Assembly: GCA_022059125.1 (NCBI GenBank)
Contig: JAEUWY010000013.1
Coordinates: forward strand, 186,001 to 250,000
Direction: 5' to 3'
Origin: Corynespora cassiicola
Taxonomy: Eukaryota > Ascomycota > Dothideomycetes > Pleosporales > Corynesporascaceae
DNA length: 64,000 bases
Part shown: one piece after another, positions 1 to 11,369 of the stretch
Position numbering within the stretch: position 1 is the stretch's first letter
Layout: each line of letters opens with the position of its first letter
Made by a program: the position numbers and the translations under genes
The notes under the pieces: model-generated
What the model was told of the DNA's origin: nothing
Database searches by the model: none
Seen by the model: the letters and a program-made list of their open reading frames with translations, nothing else

Positions 1-3000
1 CTCATCATCCATAACCGCGAGCACCCATATCTATTGGATCGTGCCATTGAGATGTGCTATCTCTCCAAGTCGTCCAAATCTCTCGAAAGCTACTTCGAAG
101 TTGTTACCCGTGTTCTGACGGAGCGTGAGGACTATGTTCTGCCGTACTGGAAAGTTCTGAGCGCTGGTCTTTACACCCTGGGTCACGAGAATAATGAGCT
201 ACGCATGAAATCAGCACGGTTGTTGAGGACGCTGGAGGCCAGAGAACAAAAGAACTCGAAGCTGCAAGATCTCGACATCAGTATTTCTGACAAGACCATC
301 GCCGTGTATAAGTTGGCGCAATTTGAAATGTCTAGGCGACTGGCTAAGCAGCACGCGGAGCTCGCCTTCCTGGTTTTCTCCCAGTTTTCCTACTACTTCA
401 AGGAGCTCCAGCCAGATCACCAACGCAATATGGTAGCAGCAATGCTTCCATGGGTGCAGACTGTGGAACTCCAAGTCAACCCAGATGGTGGCCCTACCGC
501 TAATTCCTACATGCTTCTAGTCAACCTGTTCGAGATCACTGTTCGTTGCGGCAGCGCCTTACATAACGAAATACAAGCTCTATGGCAGGCTTTGGCAACC
601 GGGCCGTACGGTGGCAATGTCCAGCTGATCCTCAACTTCATCATCAATCTGTGCTTGGACAAGCGAGAGCAAAACTTTGTGGACTACTCGAAGCAGATCG
701 TAGTCCACCTCTCGAGCACCCCTGCGGGTCAGAAGGTGGTTGAGTTCCTGTTGATGCAGATCAATCCGCGCTCAATGGTGGGAGAGAAGCGGGAGCCTAC
801 TCCACCCCCTCCTGACGCTGCCAGTCTTCCTTATCTCGCGGATCTCGGCGCTCTGCTCCCAACCAGCAATAAGCAGTCCGGCTTTGCTCTAGGTCAAATT
901 TGTCTCATCCTGCTGGTTGACCTCATGGTTTCGCCTCTCCAACTCGCACACGAACACATACCGCTTTTACTGCAAGTGGTCTTGGTGTTGTGGGATCACT
1001 ACACTCCAGTCGTTCAAGATCAGGCACGTGAGATGCTTGTCCATCTTTTGCACGAACTAGTCATTTCCAAGATTGAAGACGATACGACTGGCATAGACAA
1101 GAGATCGATCGAAGACTTTATCGATAATGTTCGCCGGCATGATCCCAAGGTCGTTTGGAACTACGATGACAAAAATGGCAAGGACACGGAAGATGCAGGC
1201 ACAAAGGTCCCCGAATCCATGTCATACGTGGCCTGTGAAGTCCTCAAGTTTTTCTCACTTGCCAATCCTTGTCTGAGAGAAGCATGGGGGAAGGTAGCCT
1301 TGAACTGGGCTACTTCGTGTCCCGTACGACATCTGGCCTGCCGGTCCTTCCAATTGTTCCGATGCATCCTGAGTACACTCGATCAACAAATGCTCTCGGA
1401 TATGCTTGCAAGACTCTCCAACACAATCTCGGATGATGAGAGCGATATTCAGACTTTCTCGATGGAGATCTTGACGACTTTAAGAGCAATCATCGAGGCC
1501 TTGCAACCAGAGGACCTGATACAGTACCCACAGCTTTTTTGGACCACTTGTGCCTGTCTCGATACAATCCATGAGGGCGAGTTCATGGAAAGTCTGCTCA
1601 TGCTGGACAAATTTCTGGACAAGATTGATTTGGGCGATGCTAACGTTCTCCAAATCCTTGAGGACAATTGCCCAGATAAGTGGGAAGGAGAATTCGAGGG
1701 CCTTTCTCAGCTGATATACAAGGGAGTGCGATCCAGCCTGTGTCTTGATCGTTCACTGCGCCTACTCGAGCGATTGGTAGTTCTGCCTTCAAGTCGGATC
1801 GTGGGTGACGAAAGCAGACTGGTGTTCACCGTGCTCGCCAATATGCCAAGATTCCTGCGAACATTCGACCAGGGTACCAAGGATCCCACTGTCACCAACA
1901 CCGCTGAAGTACTCTCGCGAGTGGCAGAAGAATACCAGTGTACAGATCTAACACAAGCGTTGACGGCATTTGCGAAGAAGAGATATCGTGTCGACAGCGA
2001 CTTCGCGTCTCAAACGATTTCGGCCATCCGCTCGTCATTCTTCCCAAACCTTGAGTTCGGCACCCTCGTGTTTCTACTCAGCCTGTTGACGAATAAGATT
2101 GATTGGATGAAGATCAAGACAATGGAGGTGCTTTGCATCATCATCCCCGAAATCGATATGCGGAAGCCCGAGATCGCCATGAAAGGACCCGACCTTATAT
2201 CTCCACTCCTTCGACTCTTGCAGACTGAGTTCTGTCCGCAGGCATTGAGTGTATTGGACTTTGTTATGAACGTCACTGGTGCGGCGACTCCTTTCGAAAG
2301 ACAACACCTTCGGATGAGCATCGCTGGGTCACACTCGAGTCGCACAGTTCGAAAGCAATTCGAAAAGACACAGTCGCTGTACGGCATCCCGGAGGAAACT
2401 GGCTGGTCGATACCTATTCCTGCACACCATTCGCACCTTACTCGAGCCAATGTACATGCCGTTTTCTACACTTGTGGCAACCTTGAAGACGCAGAGGCCG
2501 CACAAGTCGCTACACCTAAGATCGAGTTCCGCCAGGAAGAGTTCCCCTTCAGCCCTCTATCCGACTACCGAACCGCAACAATGACATCGGAAGATACACG
2601 TGGAGATAGTCATATTGGAGAATTAGTCATGAAGCTCGACAGCCTGGATGATTTCTTCGAAGACGATGATGACACCGAGACCTTGACAGACTTGCCTCAC
2701 AGCTCAGCCTTCAGCAATAGCCGTTACGTAAATGGATCTTACGTCAATGGCACGCTCGGCGAGAATCTCTACGACCAACAGACTGCCCCTATTCTTCACA
2801 AATCACTCACGCGTAATGGCAGCGTCACGTCTTTCCAATCCGGGTTCTCCGATGTCAAGCTTTCGCCAGCTAGGGACCCTGGTGTGATGACTCCTGCAGC
2901 CTTCTCGACGACAGCGCCAACTTTGGCGAATCCGATGGGGCGCCCGGGTCTCCATTCCCGATCTGTGACTTCACCATCTGCTCCCAATCAAAATCAACGA

Positions 3001-3315
3001 CTTTCCCCCTCACTCTCATCTGCCATCGTAGATGAGCATGGTGAGCCGTTCTCAGATGATGAAATGGCAACCGGTCGATCGAATTCGGCAACGGCCATCG
3101 ACAAGTCCTTTTCACTTGATCACGTGATTCGACCACTGACACAAGACACGAGAAGCCGGATTCGAAGCGGAATGCGGAGACTGACTGGTGGAGGCGGCGA
3201 CACCAAAGAGCGGGACAAGACACGCGAGGCCATCAAGCAGGCATTACAAAAGAGCCCTCAAGTACCCAAGGTCCCCGACATCTACCTCGTCAACCCGAAG
3301 AGCGCAGACCCTTGA
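1..3315 (+). CDS. Furry/Tao3/Pag1-type cell morphogenesis protein, C-terminal part
   Basis: The frame is open from base 1, so the gene starts left of the window; about 1,104 residues are visible before the stop at 3313-3315. The first two thirds are HEAT-like helical repeats typical of the middle and C-terminal regions of the very large (usually over 2,000 aa) Furry family (Tao3/Pag1 in budding yeast, Mor2 in fission yeast). These proteins scaffold the NDR kinase (RAM/MOR) pathway controlling polarised growth and cell separation. The last 300 residues are low-complexity, with an acidic patch (FFEDDDDTE), many Ser/Thr and a basic tail, as expected for a phosphoregulated tail. No intron is seen in this part. 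The family call rests on overall recognition of the repeat region, not on a single motif. Confidence 0.85.
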   Translation, partial: LIIHNREHPYLLDRAIEMCYLSKSSKSLESYFEVVTRVLTEREDYVLPYWKVLSAGLYTLGHENNELRMKSARLLRTLEAREQKNSKLQDLDISISDKTIAVYKLAQFEMSRRLAKQHAELAFLVFSQFSYYFKELQPDHQRNMVAAMLPWVQTVELQVNPDGGPTANSYMLLVNLFEITVRCGSALHNEIQALWQALATGPYGGNVQLILNFIINLCLDKREQNFVDYSKQIVVHLSSTPAGQKVVEFLLMQINPRSMVGEKREPTPPPPDAASLPYLADLGALLPTSNKQSGFALGQICLILLVDLMVSPLQLAHEHIPLLLQVVLVLWDHYTPVVQDQAREMLVHLLHELVISKIEDDTTGIDKRSIEDFIDNVRRHDPKVVWNYDDKNGKDTEDAGTKVPESMSYVACEVLKFFSLANPCLREAWGKVALNWATSCPVRHLACRSFQLFRCILSTLDQQMLSDMLARLSNTISDDESDIQTFSMEILTTLRAIIEALQPEDLIQYPQLFWTTCACLDTIHEGEFMESLLMLDKFLDKIDLGDANVLQILEDNCPDKWEGEFEGLSQLIYKGVRSSLCLDRSLRLLERLVVLPSSRIVGDESRLVFTVLANMPRFLRTFDQGTKDPTVTNTAEVLSRVAEEYQCTDLTQALTAFAKKRYRVDSDFASQTISAIRSSFFPNLEFGTLVFLLSLLTNKIDWMKIKTMEVLCIIIPEIDMRKPEIAMKGPDLISPLLRLLQTEFCPQALSVLDFVMNVTGAATPFERQHLRMSIAGSHSSRTVRKQFEKTQSLYGIPEETGWSIPIPAHHSHLTRANVHAVFYTCGNLEDAEAAQVATPKIEFRQEEFPFSPLSDYRTATMTSEDTRGDSHIGELVMKLDSLDDFFEDDDDTETLTDLPHSSAFSNSRYVNGSYVNGTLGENLYDQQTAPILHKSLTRNGSVTSFQSGFSDVKLSPARDPGVMTPAAFSTTAPTLANPMGRPGLHSRSVTSPSAPNQNQRLSPSLSSAIVDEHGEPFSDDEMATGRSNSATAIDKSFSLDHVIRPLTQDTRSRIRSGMRRLTGGGGDTKERDKTREAIKQALQKSPQVPKVPDIYLVNPKSADP

Positions 3316-4334
3316 GCTGGCACTGCTTAGTCACTAGGAGAAACGACGAGATTGCGCGACGACAACAGATGACGATAATAGTGTTTTGTCCCAGGCGTGG
3401 GTCATAATGAAACCATCTACAACAGACCTTGGGACTTACTACCCACCCATGGTTCTGCAATACGATTACACGCACACATGCATAATTACTCCAGGCGAGG
3501 ATATGAAAAAAAAATATTAATCATCAATCAATACTTTACATCCCAACTGCAAGGCGCTTTTCATCCGGGTGGCTTTTACTTCTTTGGGAAGCAATATTGG
3601 GTTTTAAAATGAAGATAATCAAATCATGCGAAGGGAATATGCGTTTTGGGGAAACATGGATGAACGCAGTGAGGAGGGATATTTGGAGTTTTCTTTCTCT
3701 TGATTTGGAAAGAGGATATTGGAATCTTTTGTCGTGTTTATTTCTCTGAGGTTTATTGGTGTAGGGGGATGGAGCTAGGTTGAGATTTTTCGTTGTTTGC
3801 AAATGCGGGTAGATACCAAGAACGCTCGTTGTGAAGGGTTAGGGTAGAGGAGGGGGTGATGAGTCTGTGATACCATAGTCTGGATACTCGTGTGCAATGT
3901 GGCTCAGTTGATCCATTGGAGTTGACATAGGTCTTGTTGAGGTGACTTGTTTTCTTGGAGTGATAACACAGATGAGTAATTCAGTGTGTTAGCATTATAT
4001 GTGTAAAATTGGTGTGTAGCTCTTGAAATAAAAAAGCCTGTTTAGCAAAAGTATCTGGGTATTCAAGAGTGAACAAACAAGAGACTAGTGTAGTGCGAAT
4101 AGCGCAAGTATACATAGTAAAAATCGACCTCTCATCTCTGTTATGGCGAAGCATTGCTGGTACACAATGCCTCATTCCCAGTTAGCTGAAATATTCAAGT
4201 CTTCGTTTCCAAGAAAGCCTCACTGTAGATCCTCAGTATTTGTGCGGAACTTCACAAGTTGTACAAAAAAAACGCTTCCGATCCAAACAAGTCCATAGTC
4301 AAAAGCGAAACTCCTCCCTGAAATCCCACTTACA
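3316..4334. other. Intergenic, no gene seen
   Basis: This stretch holds the 3' flank of the morphogenesis gene and the promoter of the small Cys-cluster gene. It is AT-richer than its surroundings, and its short ORFs have no recognisable content. Confidence 0.6.
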
Positions 4335-4775
4335 ATGTGTTCAAGCGCTAACAAACAGGACAATGGTCCGAACACACCCAACGACGACAAGCAACCAGAG
4401 CAGAAGAATGCAGACAATGCAGAGACCCCTGAGCATCTAGGATCTAACCTCCATCAAGATTGCTTCTCTAACGCTCTAGATACTTCAAACAATGATAAGC
4501 AGCCATTCAAGAAGAAATTCCACGATCCAGAGACGCCCGAGAGCATGGCACCCGATTTCCATCCAGATCGCTTCTCCAACGACGACATCGATGTATTTTC
4601 TGCCCCGACCGAGGCACGACGGGTTTGCCCCATGTGCATGCGGCGTCGTGATGAGATGTGCGTTATCCTGAACTGTGGAAATTGGGTCTGTGTGGATTGT
4701 TGTATTGATTGGGCTAATAAGGGTCTGACTCACTGCGTTGTGTGCGGCAAAAATATGTTTCAGAAGGAGAAATAG
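4335..4775 (+). CDS. Small protein with C-terminal RING-like Cys cluster
   Basis: This is a 146-residue single-exon ORF from ATG 4335. Residues 1-90 are hydrophilic (Asn, Asp, Pro, Lys) and probably disordered; they contain two loosely repeated blocks ending in F(H)PDRFSN/LHQDCFSN. The last 50 residues hold regularly spaced cysteines: CPMC, a single Cys, CG.WVCVDCC, then CVVCGK. That spacing resembles a short treble-clef or RING-type zinc site, but the usual RING His is not obvious. I do not recognise the family. The gene lies tail-to-tail with another protein having a C-terminal Cys cluster (5640-6914). The compositional switch from disorder to a Cys-rich end supports a real gene. Confidence 0.55.
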   Translation: MCSSANKQDNGPNTPNDDKQPEQKNADNAETPEHLGSNLHQDCFSNALDTSNNDKQPFKKKFHDPETPESMAPDFHPDRFSNDDIDVFSAPTEARRVCPMCMRRRDEMCVILNCGNWVCVDCCIDWANKGLTHCVVCGKNMFQKEK

Positions 4776-5639
4776 GGAGAATCGTGCCACTCTAGGAGGA
4801 ATTACTGAGAGAGAGAGAGAGAGAAAGCTTATAGCGAGGTGATATCGAGTTTGCATATCGAGTATTGGAGAACTCTGAAAGCATGTACGACAATTCAAAC
4901 CTGTAATCAGTCGCCCAACTCAAAATGCAATGCCCCGTTCCCTTTGTCAAGCAATCCCTTGCTCTCCATACTTCATTTCCCCTACACGTAAGTCATGTGC
5001 CTAGTATAGTGTATCAGTACGACTAGCTTGTGGGTTTTCCAGAGAAAATAGAGCCCTCGAAGATGAATGATGATGAAAATCTCTGTTTTTGTGGCATTTT
5101 TTGCATTTTCTAACGCTGGGATTATGAACCGTGGAACTCTTGATTTTGACCTTGAGGCTGACTATACAGCGCCCTTGATGAATTTTCAACTCTTGAAGTG
5201 AAGCATACCTGGATAGATATTAGTCTCAACGTTTTGATTTCTCGAAATCCCGTAATACATAAATTTCCTGTTGGCCCAAGTGTATGGCCACGCTGATTTC
5301 CCGGAACCATTATGGGGAGGTGAGAGTGAAACATTAATTTCATTCATTTACACTAAAACAGAAAAAAAGCTGAAGCAAAACTATATTAATAACGCATCAT
5401 CAGCAAACAGAGTACCCAAAAGTCGCATACCAGAATACTACTTGAGCCTTGGTGATGCTCTGGTCTAGTTATTTCCAGTATCAAATTGCTTGGGAAAGAT
5501 TGGAGTGAATCAACGGTCATATTGTAAACTCATCTACCAATGAGAGGCTATTGGCCGCTGTCTTAATCATACATTGGTCTGCCGGCTCAGAATCTCATCG
5601 AAACTTCGGCGCTCTTCGGTGAAGATACCTATTGGCTCT
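4776..5639. other. Intergenic between convergent genes
   Basis: This is the shared 3' region of the two Cys-cluster genes. It contains a GA microsatellite at 4807-4824 and otherwise only short ORFs without recognisable content. Confidence 0.6.
4807..4824. repeat. (GA)n microsatellite
   Basis: Nine uninterrupted GA units lie about 30 bp downstream of the stop of the small Cys-cluster gene. Confidence 0.9.
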
Positions 5640-6914
5640 CTAGACCTCTACACTGTCATCCCACACGTTCTCCCTACACGAAGGACAGCGATCATTCCAT
5701 ACGATTGGGATGTTCCGGGCATCTTTATCGCAGATATCATGACCGTACTTGTTTAGCCGTCTCATTGGTTTGATATCCTTCTGGCACTCAACACATGTGT
5801 AGCGTCCAAAGACACGTCTAGAGATGGCTGAGATGAAGTCATCATCGCGGATGTCTTCAGTGATATTGCCGCTACTAACACTATTGCCTTCTTTGTCGCT
5901 AATACCATTGATTTCCTCGCTATTAACACCATTGCCGACCATATTGAAGTTGACTGCTCCACGTGCATTACTGTCAGGACAGAAAACGAGGTTGTAGGTA
6001 TTGTTGATGGTGTTGGGTTCTGGAGCAGGAAACCCAAAGCTCAAAGACGCGATATTCGGAGTCGCAATATTCGGAGTCGCAATATTCGGAGTCGCAGTGC
6101 TCGGAGATGCAATGTTGGGAGGCAATGTTGATCTATCTGCTTGGGGCTCCGTGGTAGCATTATGTTGACTATTTTCCCGCTCTTTTCGGTCTTTACCAGT
6201 GGCGGGTGTATTTCTAGATTGTGGAGTAGTTACGTTAGGTGGAGGTCGAAGCGGCACCTCAGATGGGGGAACCTGTCCGAGAAATGGATTTGAAGTGGAA
6301 GGTTCCATGGGTGTCTGACCCTGAGGTGCAGTGTAGTAGACTTGGGAATGTTGACTATGAGGTGCAGGGTAGCACTTGGACTTTCGACAATGACCTGGAG
6401 TGTGATAACCAGGGTACTTCAGATGACCCCCAGGTACATATGTTTCATCGCGCTGCTTGTGAGTTAAGTAAGGCGAGAAAATATTCACTGGCTGAGGTAC
6501 AGGAACCGGGTACAATCTAGGCCGATCATGATGATGATAGTTCTCGTGATTCATCTGATTGGAAGATGAATGGTTTCCACGACCCTGGCGATTCTGAAAT
6601 TCCCGGCCGGCAGCTTCTTGGTGCGAGTTCGATGAGTGAGAACCCTTGCAATAGCGGATGGGCTCGTTTGGTAACTGCGGGCGTGTACCTACATATTTGA
6701 ATAAACCTGCTGGGCCAACCGGAAGAAAGGTCGTTGGAAAACCATCTGGCCCTGGCGAGCTGTTCTTGGAACCAACTGAAACAGTGCCACGGCTAACATC
6801 AATTTGTGCGTGTAGCACTTGTTGCTTTGAATGGCCACTGAAACGGTGGCTATGAGATCGAGCTCCGTCTTTGTAAAACACAATTTCAATATTGTAGGGG
6901 ACTGTTACGAACAT
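5640..6914 (-). CDS. Pro/Asn-rich protein with C-terminal zinc-binding-like Cys cluster
   Basis: The first in-frame ATG is at 6914, giving 424 residues; the open frame extends further upstream without another ATG. The body is low-complexity (Pro, Ser, Asn, His, with an HHHD run) and carries tandem TPNIA pentapeptides encoded by a 15-bp minisatellite. The C-terminus has a compact cluster, CVEC..18 residues..H..C then CPSC, that could bind one or two zinc ions in RING-like fashion. I do not recognise the family. The gene is convergent with the smaller Cys-cluster gene at 4335. A role in ubiquitin transfer or nucleic-acid binding would be guesswork. Confidence 0.6.
   Translation of the reverse strand: MFVTVPYNIEIVFYKDGARSHSHRFSGHSKQQVLHAQIDVSRGTVSVGSKNSSPGPDGFPTTFLPVGPAGLFKYVGTRPQLPNEPIRYCKGSHSSNSHQEAAGREFQNRQGRGNHSSSNQMNHENYHHHDRPRLYPVPVPQPVNIFSPYLTHKQRDETYVPGGHLKYPGYHTPGHCRKSKCYPAPHSQHSQVYYTAPQGQTPMEPSTSNPFLGQVPPSEVPLRPPPNVTTPQSRNTPATGKDRKERENSQHNATTEPQADRSTLPPNIASPSTATPNIATPNIATPNIASLSFGFPAPEPNTINNTYNLVFCPDSNARGAVNFNMVGNGVNSEEINGISDKEGNSVSSGNITEDIRDDDFISAISRRVFGRYTCVECQKDIKPMRRLNKYGHDICDKDARNIPIVWNDRCPSCRENVWDDSVEV
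6051..6115 (-). repeat. 15-bp coding minisatellite (TPNIA repeats)
   Basis: About four head-to-tail 15-bp units (ATATTCGGAGTCGCA on the plus strand) encode TPNIA on the minus strand. The unit length is a multiple of three, so copy-number changes keep the frame. Confidence 0.85.
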
Positions 6915-7833
6915 CTTGGTTGTGCCTTTTAAGGTAGGATTAGGAGTTGCTGTGGAGAGGTTACCATCACGGAAGCCATTTATAGGAGATTTTATATGTA
7001 GTTTTGAAAAGGGAAGGCAATCAGCTGATGGCAACAGCAAACTGATTTCCAATCAATTAGTGAAATAAGTCCCCACGCTTTTGTGTCTCCGGGCATTGTT
7101 TAGAGGTAGCCCTTTTATGTCTGTTCTGTGATTTTTGGACCTCGGTCCCTTGTGATTTTGCCTATTCTACTACTTGAATTAGTGAAATAGAGCCCGGTGA
7201 ATGATCTATAACAAAAACCACCGGATCCAAATGGATGTGAAAGGCAAATTTCCTTTTGAATCGACATGCGTACTCTTAAAAATGAAAACCACTTCAAGTA
7301 TTTCATGAGTGATTGCGCAAACCCTTTAACATCGTAGAATTATAGTTATGAGGAGTGTGTCCTCCCGTTCCGTTTCCACAGGGTGAACAGCTGTCAGGCG
7401 CGAGTGCTCAATTTCTGGTGAATACACGCTAATACCTTCATAATAGCAAGCTCTAGTGCCACTAATGGTCCCACGTTACGGTACCTAGTCAGGAAATACT
7501 GGCATATTGATCTCGTTCTATAGGATGTACACGCCTCAGTGTATAGTACTATCTTGGCGATCGTGTTCCCTGCGCTGCTGTTAACATACTTGGATTGCCC
7601 TTAGGTGCTACATAATAGCTGACTCCAATATCAAATTTCAAGGGACTCAAGATCGAGGAGGATGGGATGAACTGTGGTCGAGGCAAGGCTGGGCTCGATA
7701 CGTTGACCTAGCCTATTGTGGACTAGCGTGTAAACAGGGGTACCCCAGCCCAAAATTTCTACGACGCAAGTCCCACCGAAACTTTCAGATCGCGCCAAAT
7801 CCACGACGACCGAGCCATGCGCATTTGATCAAA
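6915..7833. other. Divergent intergenic region
   Basis: This region lies between the starts of the Pro/Asn-rich gene (minus) and the Urb1-like gene (plus), so it holds both promoters. I see no further gene. Confidence 0.6.
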
Positions 7834-10800
7834 ATGTCGAAGCGTACGGTCTTTGAGGCCAACCCAAGAGCTGCGCATACCAATCGACAACCTAAGCGAC
7901 TGAAGTTTGACGATGCTGCTCCCTCACGCGCCTCCCCACAAGCTTCGGCGGAGGAAGTCACCTCCGCTCGACAGCTGCAGAATGCTCTGATCTTCGACCA
8001 GGGATACGCTTCCGGACTGAGAACAGGTACGGGGTACTCTGGAGAGCCCACTTGGATCCATCTAACCTAATCTCAGGCTTGAATCTGCTGAAAAGGTTCC
8101 TCGACTCGATCCTCTACTCCGCCGATGAGGACGACCTGCCCCGCAAACGAGCCATACTCTGCGAATTCTTGGAAACCCAAAAAGACAAGAAAGGGGACAA
8201 GGATAGCTTCTTGCAAAATCTCTTTCAAGCTTGGGACTATGCAGCAGAGAGTAACTTCGAACCTCTACTTGCGCAGCTCACTGCGACGCTTGCCCTTCTT
8301 TTCAAAGTCTTTGCCAGCCACGCCGACTTCCTCGAGTATGGATCGCTACTCGCACGCACGATCCTGAAGCCCTCCATCGCACGCCGTCTCGTCCGAAGCT
8401 TATCTGCCGCAACAAACAAGGAAAATGTCATCGCACCGGCGTTGCGACTGCTCATCGAGCTCACCAAGTTCAATGAGGGAGCACACGCAAAGGCCGTCTA
8501 TGCGAGGAAAGATTTCACCTTCGAGCCCAAGATTTTGGCTAGGAATATAGGCATGTGGAAAGAATCAAAGGGGGAGACATCTGTTGAACTGCACCGCAAG
8601 CCCAGCGTCAGGACTACAGCTGTCAGATACCTGTTGACCCACTTGAAATATCAAGACGAACATATCAAGGCGGAGATTCTATCCAACACGCAAATCACCC
8701 GCTCGCTTCTGGATAATCTGCATACTGACCCCCCGTTTCTCATCTTCGAAATTTTTGAGGTCCTCAAGAACCACGTCTTTCTGGATAAAGCCATTCCTCG
8801 CAACGTCAAAAGTCGCATGTTGAACGGACGCGCCTTGTCACACATAGCCAGCCTATACAGATACGAGTTGACAGAGGGACTACTGGGAGAAGGAGAGAAG
8901 GCCCCGGACGAGCTTGCGCATGAATTCTTATGTCTGATATGCACATCGCCAGCATATGGTGTGATGCTCCCTTCCAGCGGACTATACCCGCCTCGGGATG
9001 AGGACGGCGAAGGAGACGCGCCTATGGAAGATGCCGCCGATTATGATGCAGAGTTTGGCCTCGACCTCATTGAGGAAAAGACGCACCGCATACGTAACGT
9101 GATCCTAGCGGATTTCATTCAGACACTGCGGCCGTATTCGAATCGACTGCAACAAGATCTTGTCACCACCATCTTCAAGGCATGCCCCGAGCTGGTGGCA
9201 GACTACTACACTAAGAAAGTGGATTTCAACTACGACCCCAAGCTCACTGCAACCTGGATTGGGTTCTCTGCCCTAATTTACCAGACCATTGAACTTCCGG
9301 TTCCAGAGTTCCTCGGCGGAAGAAAAGGATACCGAGATTATCCTCCACCTATCTCAACCATGATGCCCAGTATTTTGCCACAGCCTCTCACCCAGGCAGT
9401 GCTCACGAGATGCTTGAATCACAGCGCAGATTTGATTCAGTTCTTCGCGGTTCGAGTTCTCATCGTTGCGTTTAACAAGCTTCGCTCCGTCCTACAAGAG
9501 CTCAGCTACGCGAACACGAGAAAACCATCCAATGCATGGCAAATTGCATCCAATCGCCTTGTCGCCGAATTTTGCAAGCGATGCCCTCTGATAAAGACCG
9601 TGATACTGGCCTGGAAGACGCCTGCATTTCAACAAAAGGTCATGAAACGGGAGGCTATCACGAGACTGTTGAGTCTTTACTATGAGGTCACACCTCAAGT
9701 GGCGCTGAGGGAAAAATTCGATGTATCACTGCCGCTATGCAATGCCCTGAAGGTGGTGGAGAAACACACAGAAGCTTCGGAAGACAGTGCTCTCCATGTC
9801 ATTGAGCTTGAGCACTGGATGAAGATTGCAAGACTTTCACCGTCGATGCGGTGGTGGCAGAAGAACAAGACCCTCCAGCATTCCCCTTTCATGACGCTGA
9901 TTCTGTTGGTTGTATCCTCCGCAGAGAACGAGCTATATGCTGGAGTGAAGGAACTTCTTGTTGCCATCTTACGGGACCAAGAAATGCTGCAGATGGACAC
10001 TCGACCCGATGCGCTTGATGCCCTCATTGCTAGTCTCAGCGCATTCCAAGGATCGTCTTCACCTCCCAAGGAGGTGTTCGAATTCCTAGATGACTGCTGT
10101 GCGCGGTTCACCAAGGCACCCATCAAATACTCTGATGATCTAGATGCAGCCCGTGCGCGCTGTTCTCAGACTGCTGCTCAGTCCGGTCCCTTTAGCCCTC
10201 TTCTTATGACGCTCGCTGAGCAATGGCCATATAAGGGTGGGAAGCCGGATAAGAGTAAACTCGCGCAGCCTTTGGCGCAATGGCTTTCGAACTTGTTGTA
10301 TCTGTTGAAGCTGATTGGAGAGGATGAGTCGCTGTTGCAGCAAGTGCGCGATAAACTGGTGGAAACTGCAGACGTTGCATACAAGGAGGTGCTCAAAGAT
10401 GCGTTTCTTTGGAAAATGGGCAAGGAAAAGACCAAACAGGCACTGAAGCTTGCAACTGGAGTTGACTTTAGCGGCTCCGAGAGATCTAGTGCATCCCCAA
10501 CCCCACCAGAACAGAGCCAGGCGATCGAAACGCCGACGGTGACAGCAGATCTCGAGCTGCCCCCCAAAGAGGACGAAAAACATAGTGGCCTGACCCGCTG
10601 GAAAAAGAAGGACATGGAAGAAAGCGTCGATGATGGTGACGTAGGAGAGCTTGTACTCTGCCTCTGCTCGCAACACACCGAAATTCGTCTTCAGGCCATG
10701 AGTAACATCCGCCAGCTGATGGCCATGATCGATACCGATTCGGACTTTTTCCAGCATAAGGTTCTTCTAGGAGAAGTTGCAGAGACAGCAGAGACGCGCA

Positions 10801-11369
10801 TTGCAGCGGAGCCTCTCCCATATGTGGCCGGTGTTCTAGCTGCTCGCTGCGTGAGCGTCTTGGCCGACCCTACTCACTTCATGTTCGCCAAGATCAACAA
10901 ATTCCTCACAGAACGCCCAGAGTGGCAGGTTGAAGGACTGCCGCGTAGGTTTATCAAGACACTACTTCACGATGAGCCCGATGAGGCTGGCTCATACCAC
11001 AAAGAAGTCGACTGGCTTCTTGACTACTTCATTGACTCCCTGCGGACGCCAGAGGATTTGGAGATCTTCCGGAAGAACAACGTGGTTGAGAGGCTGCTGA
11101 GTTTCTACTTGTCCAAATCGAGTTCGATCGCGGCCAAGGAAAAGATTGTCCGGCTGCTGTTCAGAGCAGCGGCAGTGGGCGGAAGTACAATGCTCATCAC
11201 GAGATGTGGATTCGTGAATTGGATCACGATGATGGATGACCTCAACGATCACCGCCGCCGTACGCTGAAGCAGCTGGCAACGAGGGTGTATGAGACGTGC
11301 GACCAAGAAAAGTTGAAGGAGTGGAGCAATGGCACAATGGGCCTGAGCATGGAAGATATGGTAGCTTGA
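7834..11369 (+). CDS. URB1: Urb1/Npa1-like nucleolar 60S pre-ribosome factor
   Basis: There are two exons: 7834-8026 and 8077-11369. The 50-nt intron starts GTACGG, ends CTCAG and has a CTAAC branch site at 8062; the joined frame gives 1,161 residues. Family members act early in 60S assembly in the nucleolus, with snoRNP-associated partners. The sequence shows a basic N-terminus with a nuclear-signal-like KRLKF, then long alpha-helical HEAT-like repeats from about residue 70 to the end. An acidic linker (EDGEGDAPMEDAAD) and a low-complexity Pro/Glu linker near 840-900 interrupt the repeats. Ascomycete members are commonly this length, shorter than yeast Urb1. ATG 7834 was chosen because it is the first in-frame ATG and only a non-ATG start lies upstream. 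Confidence 0.8.
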
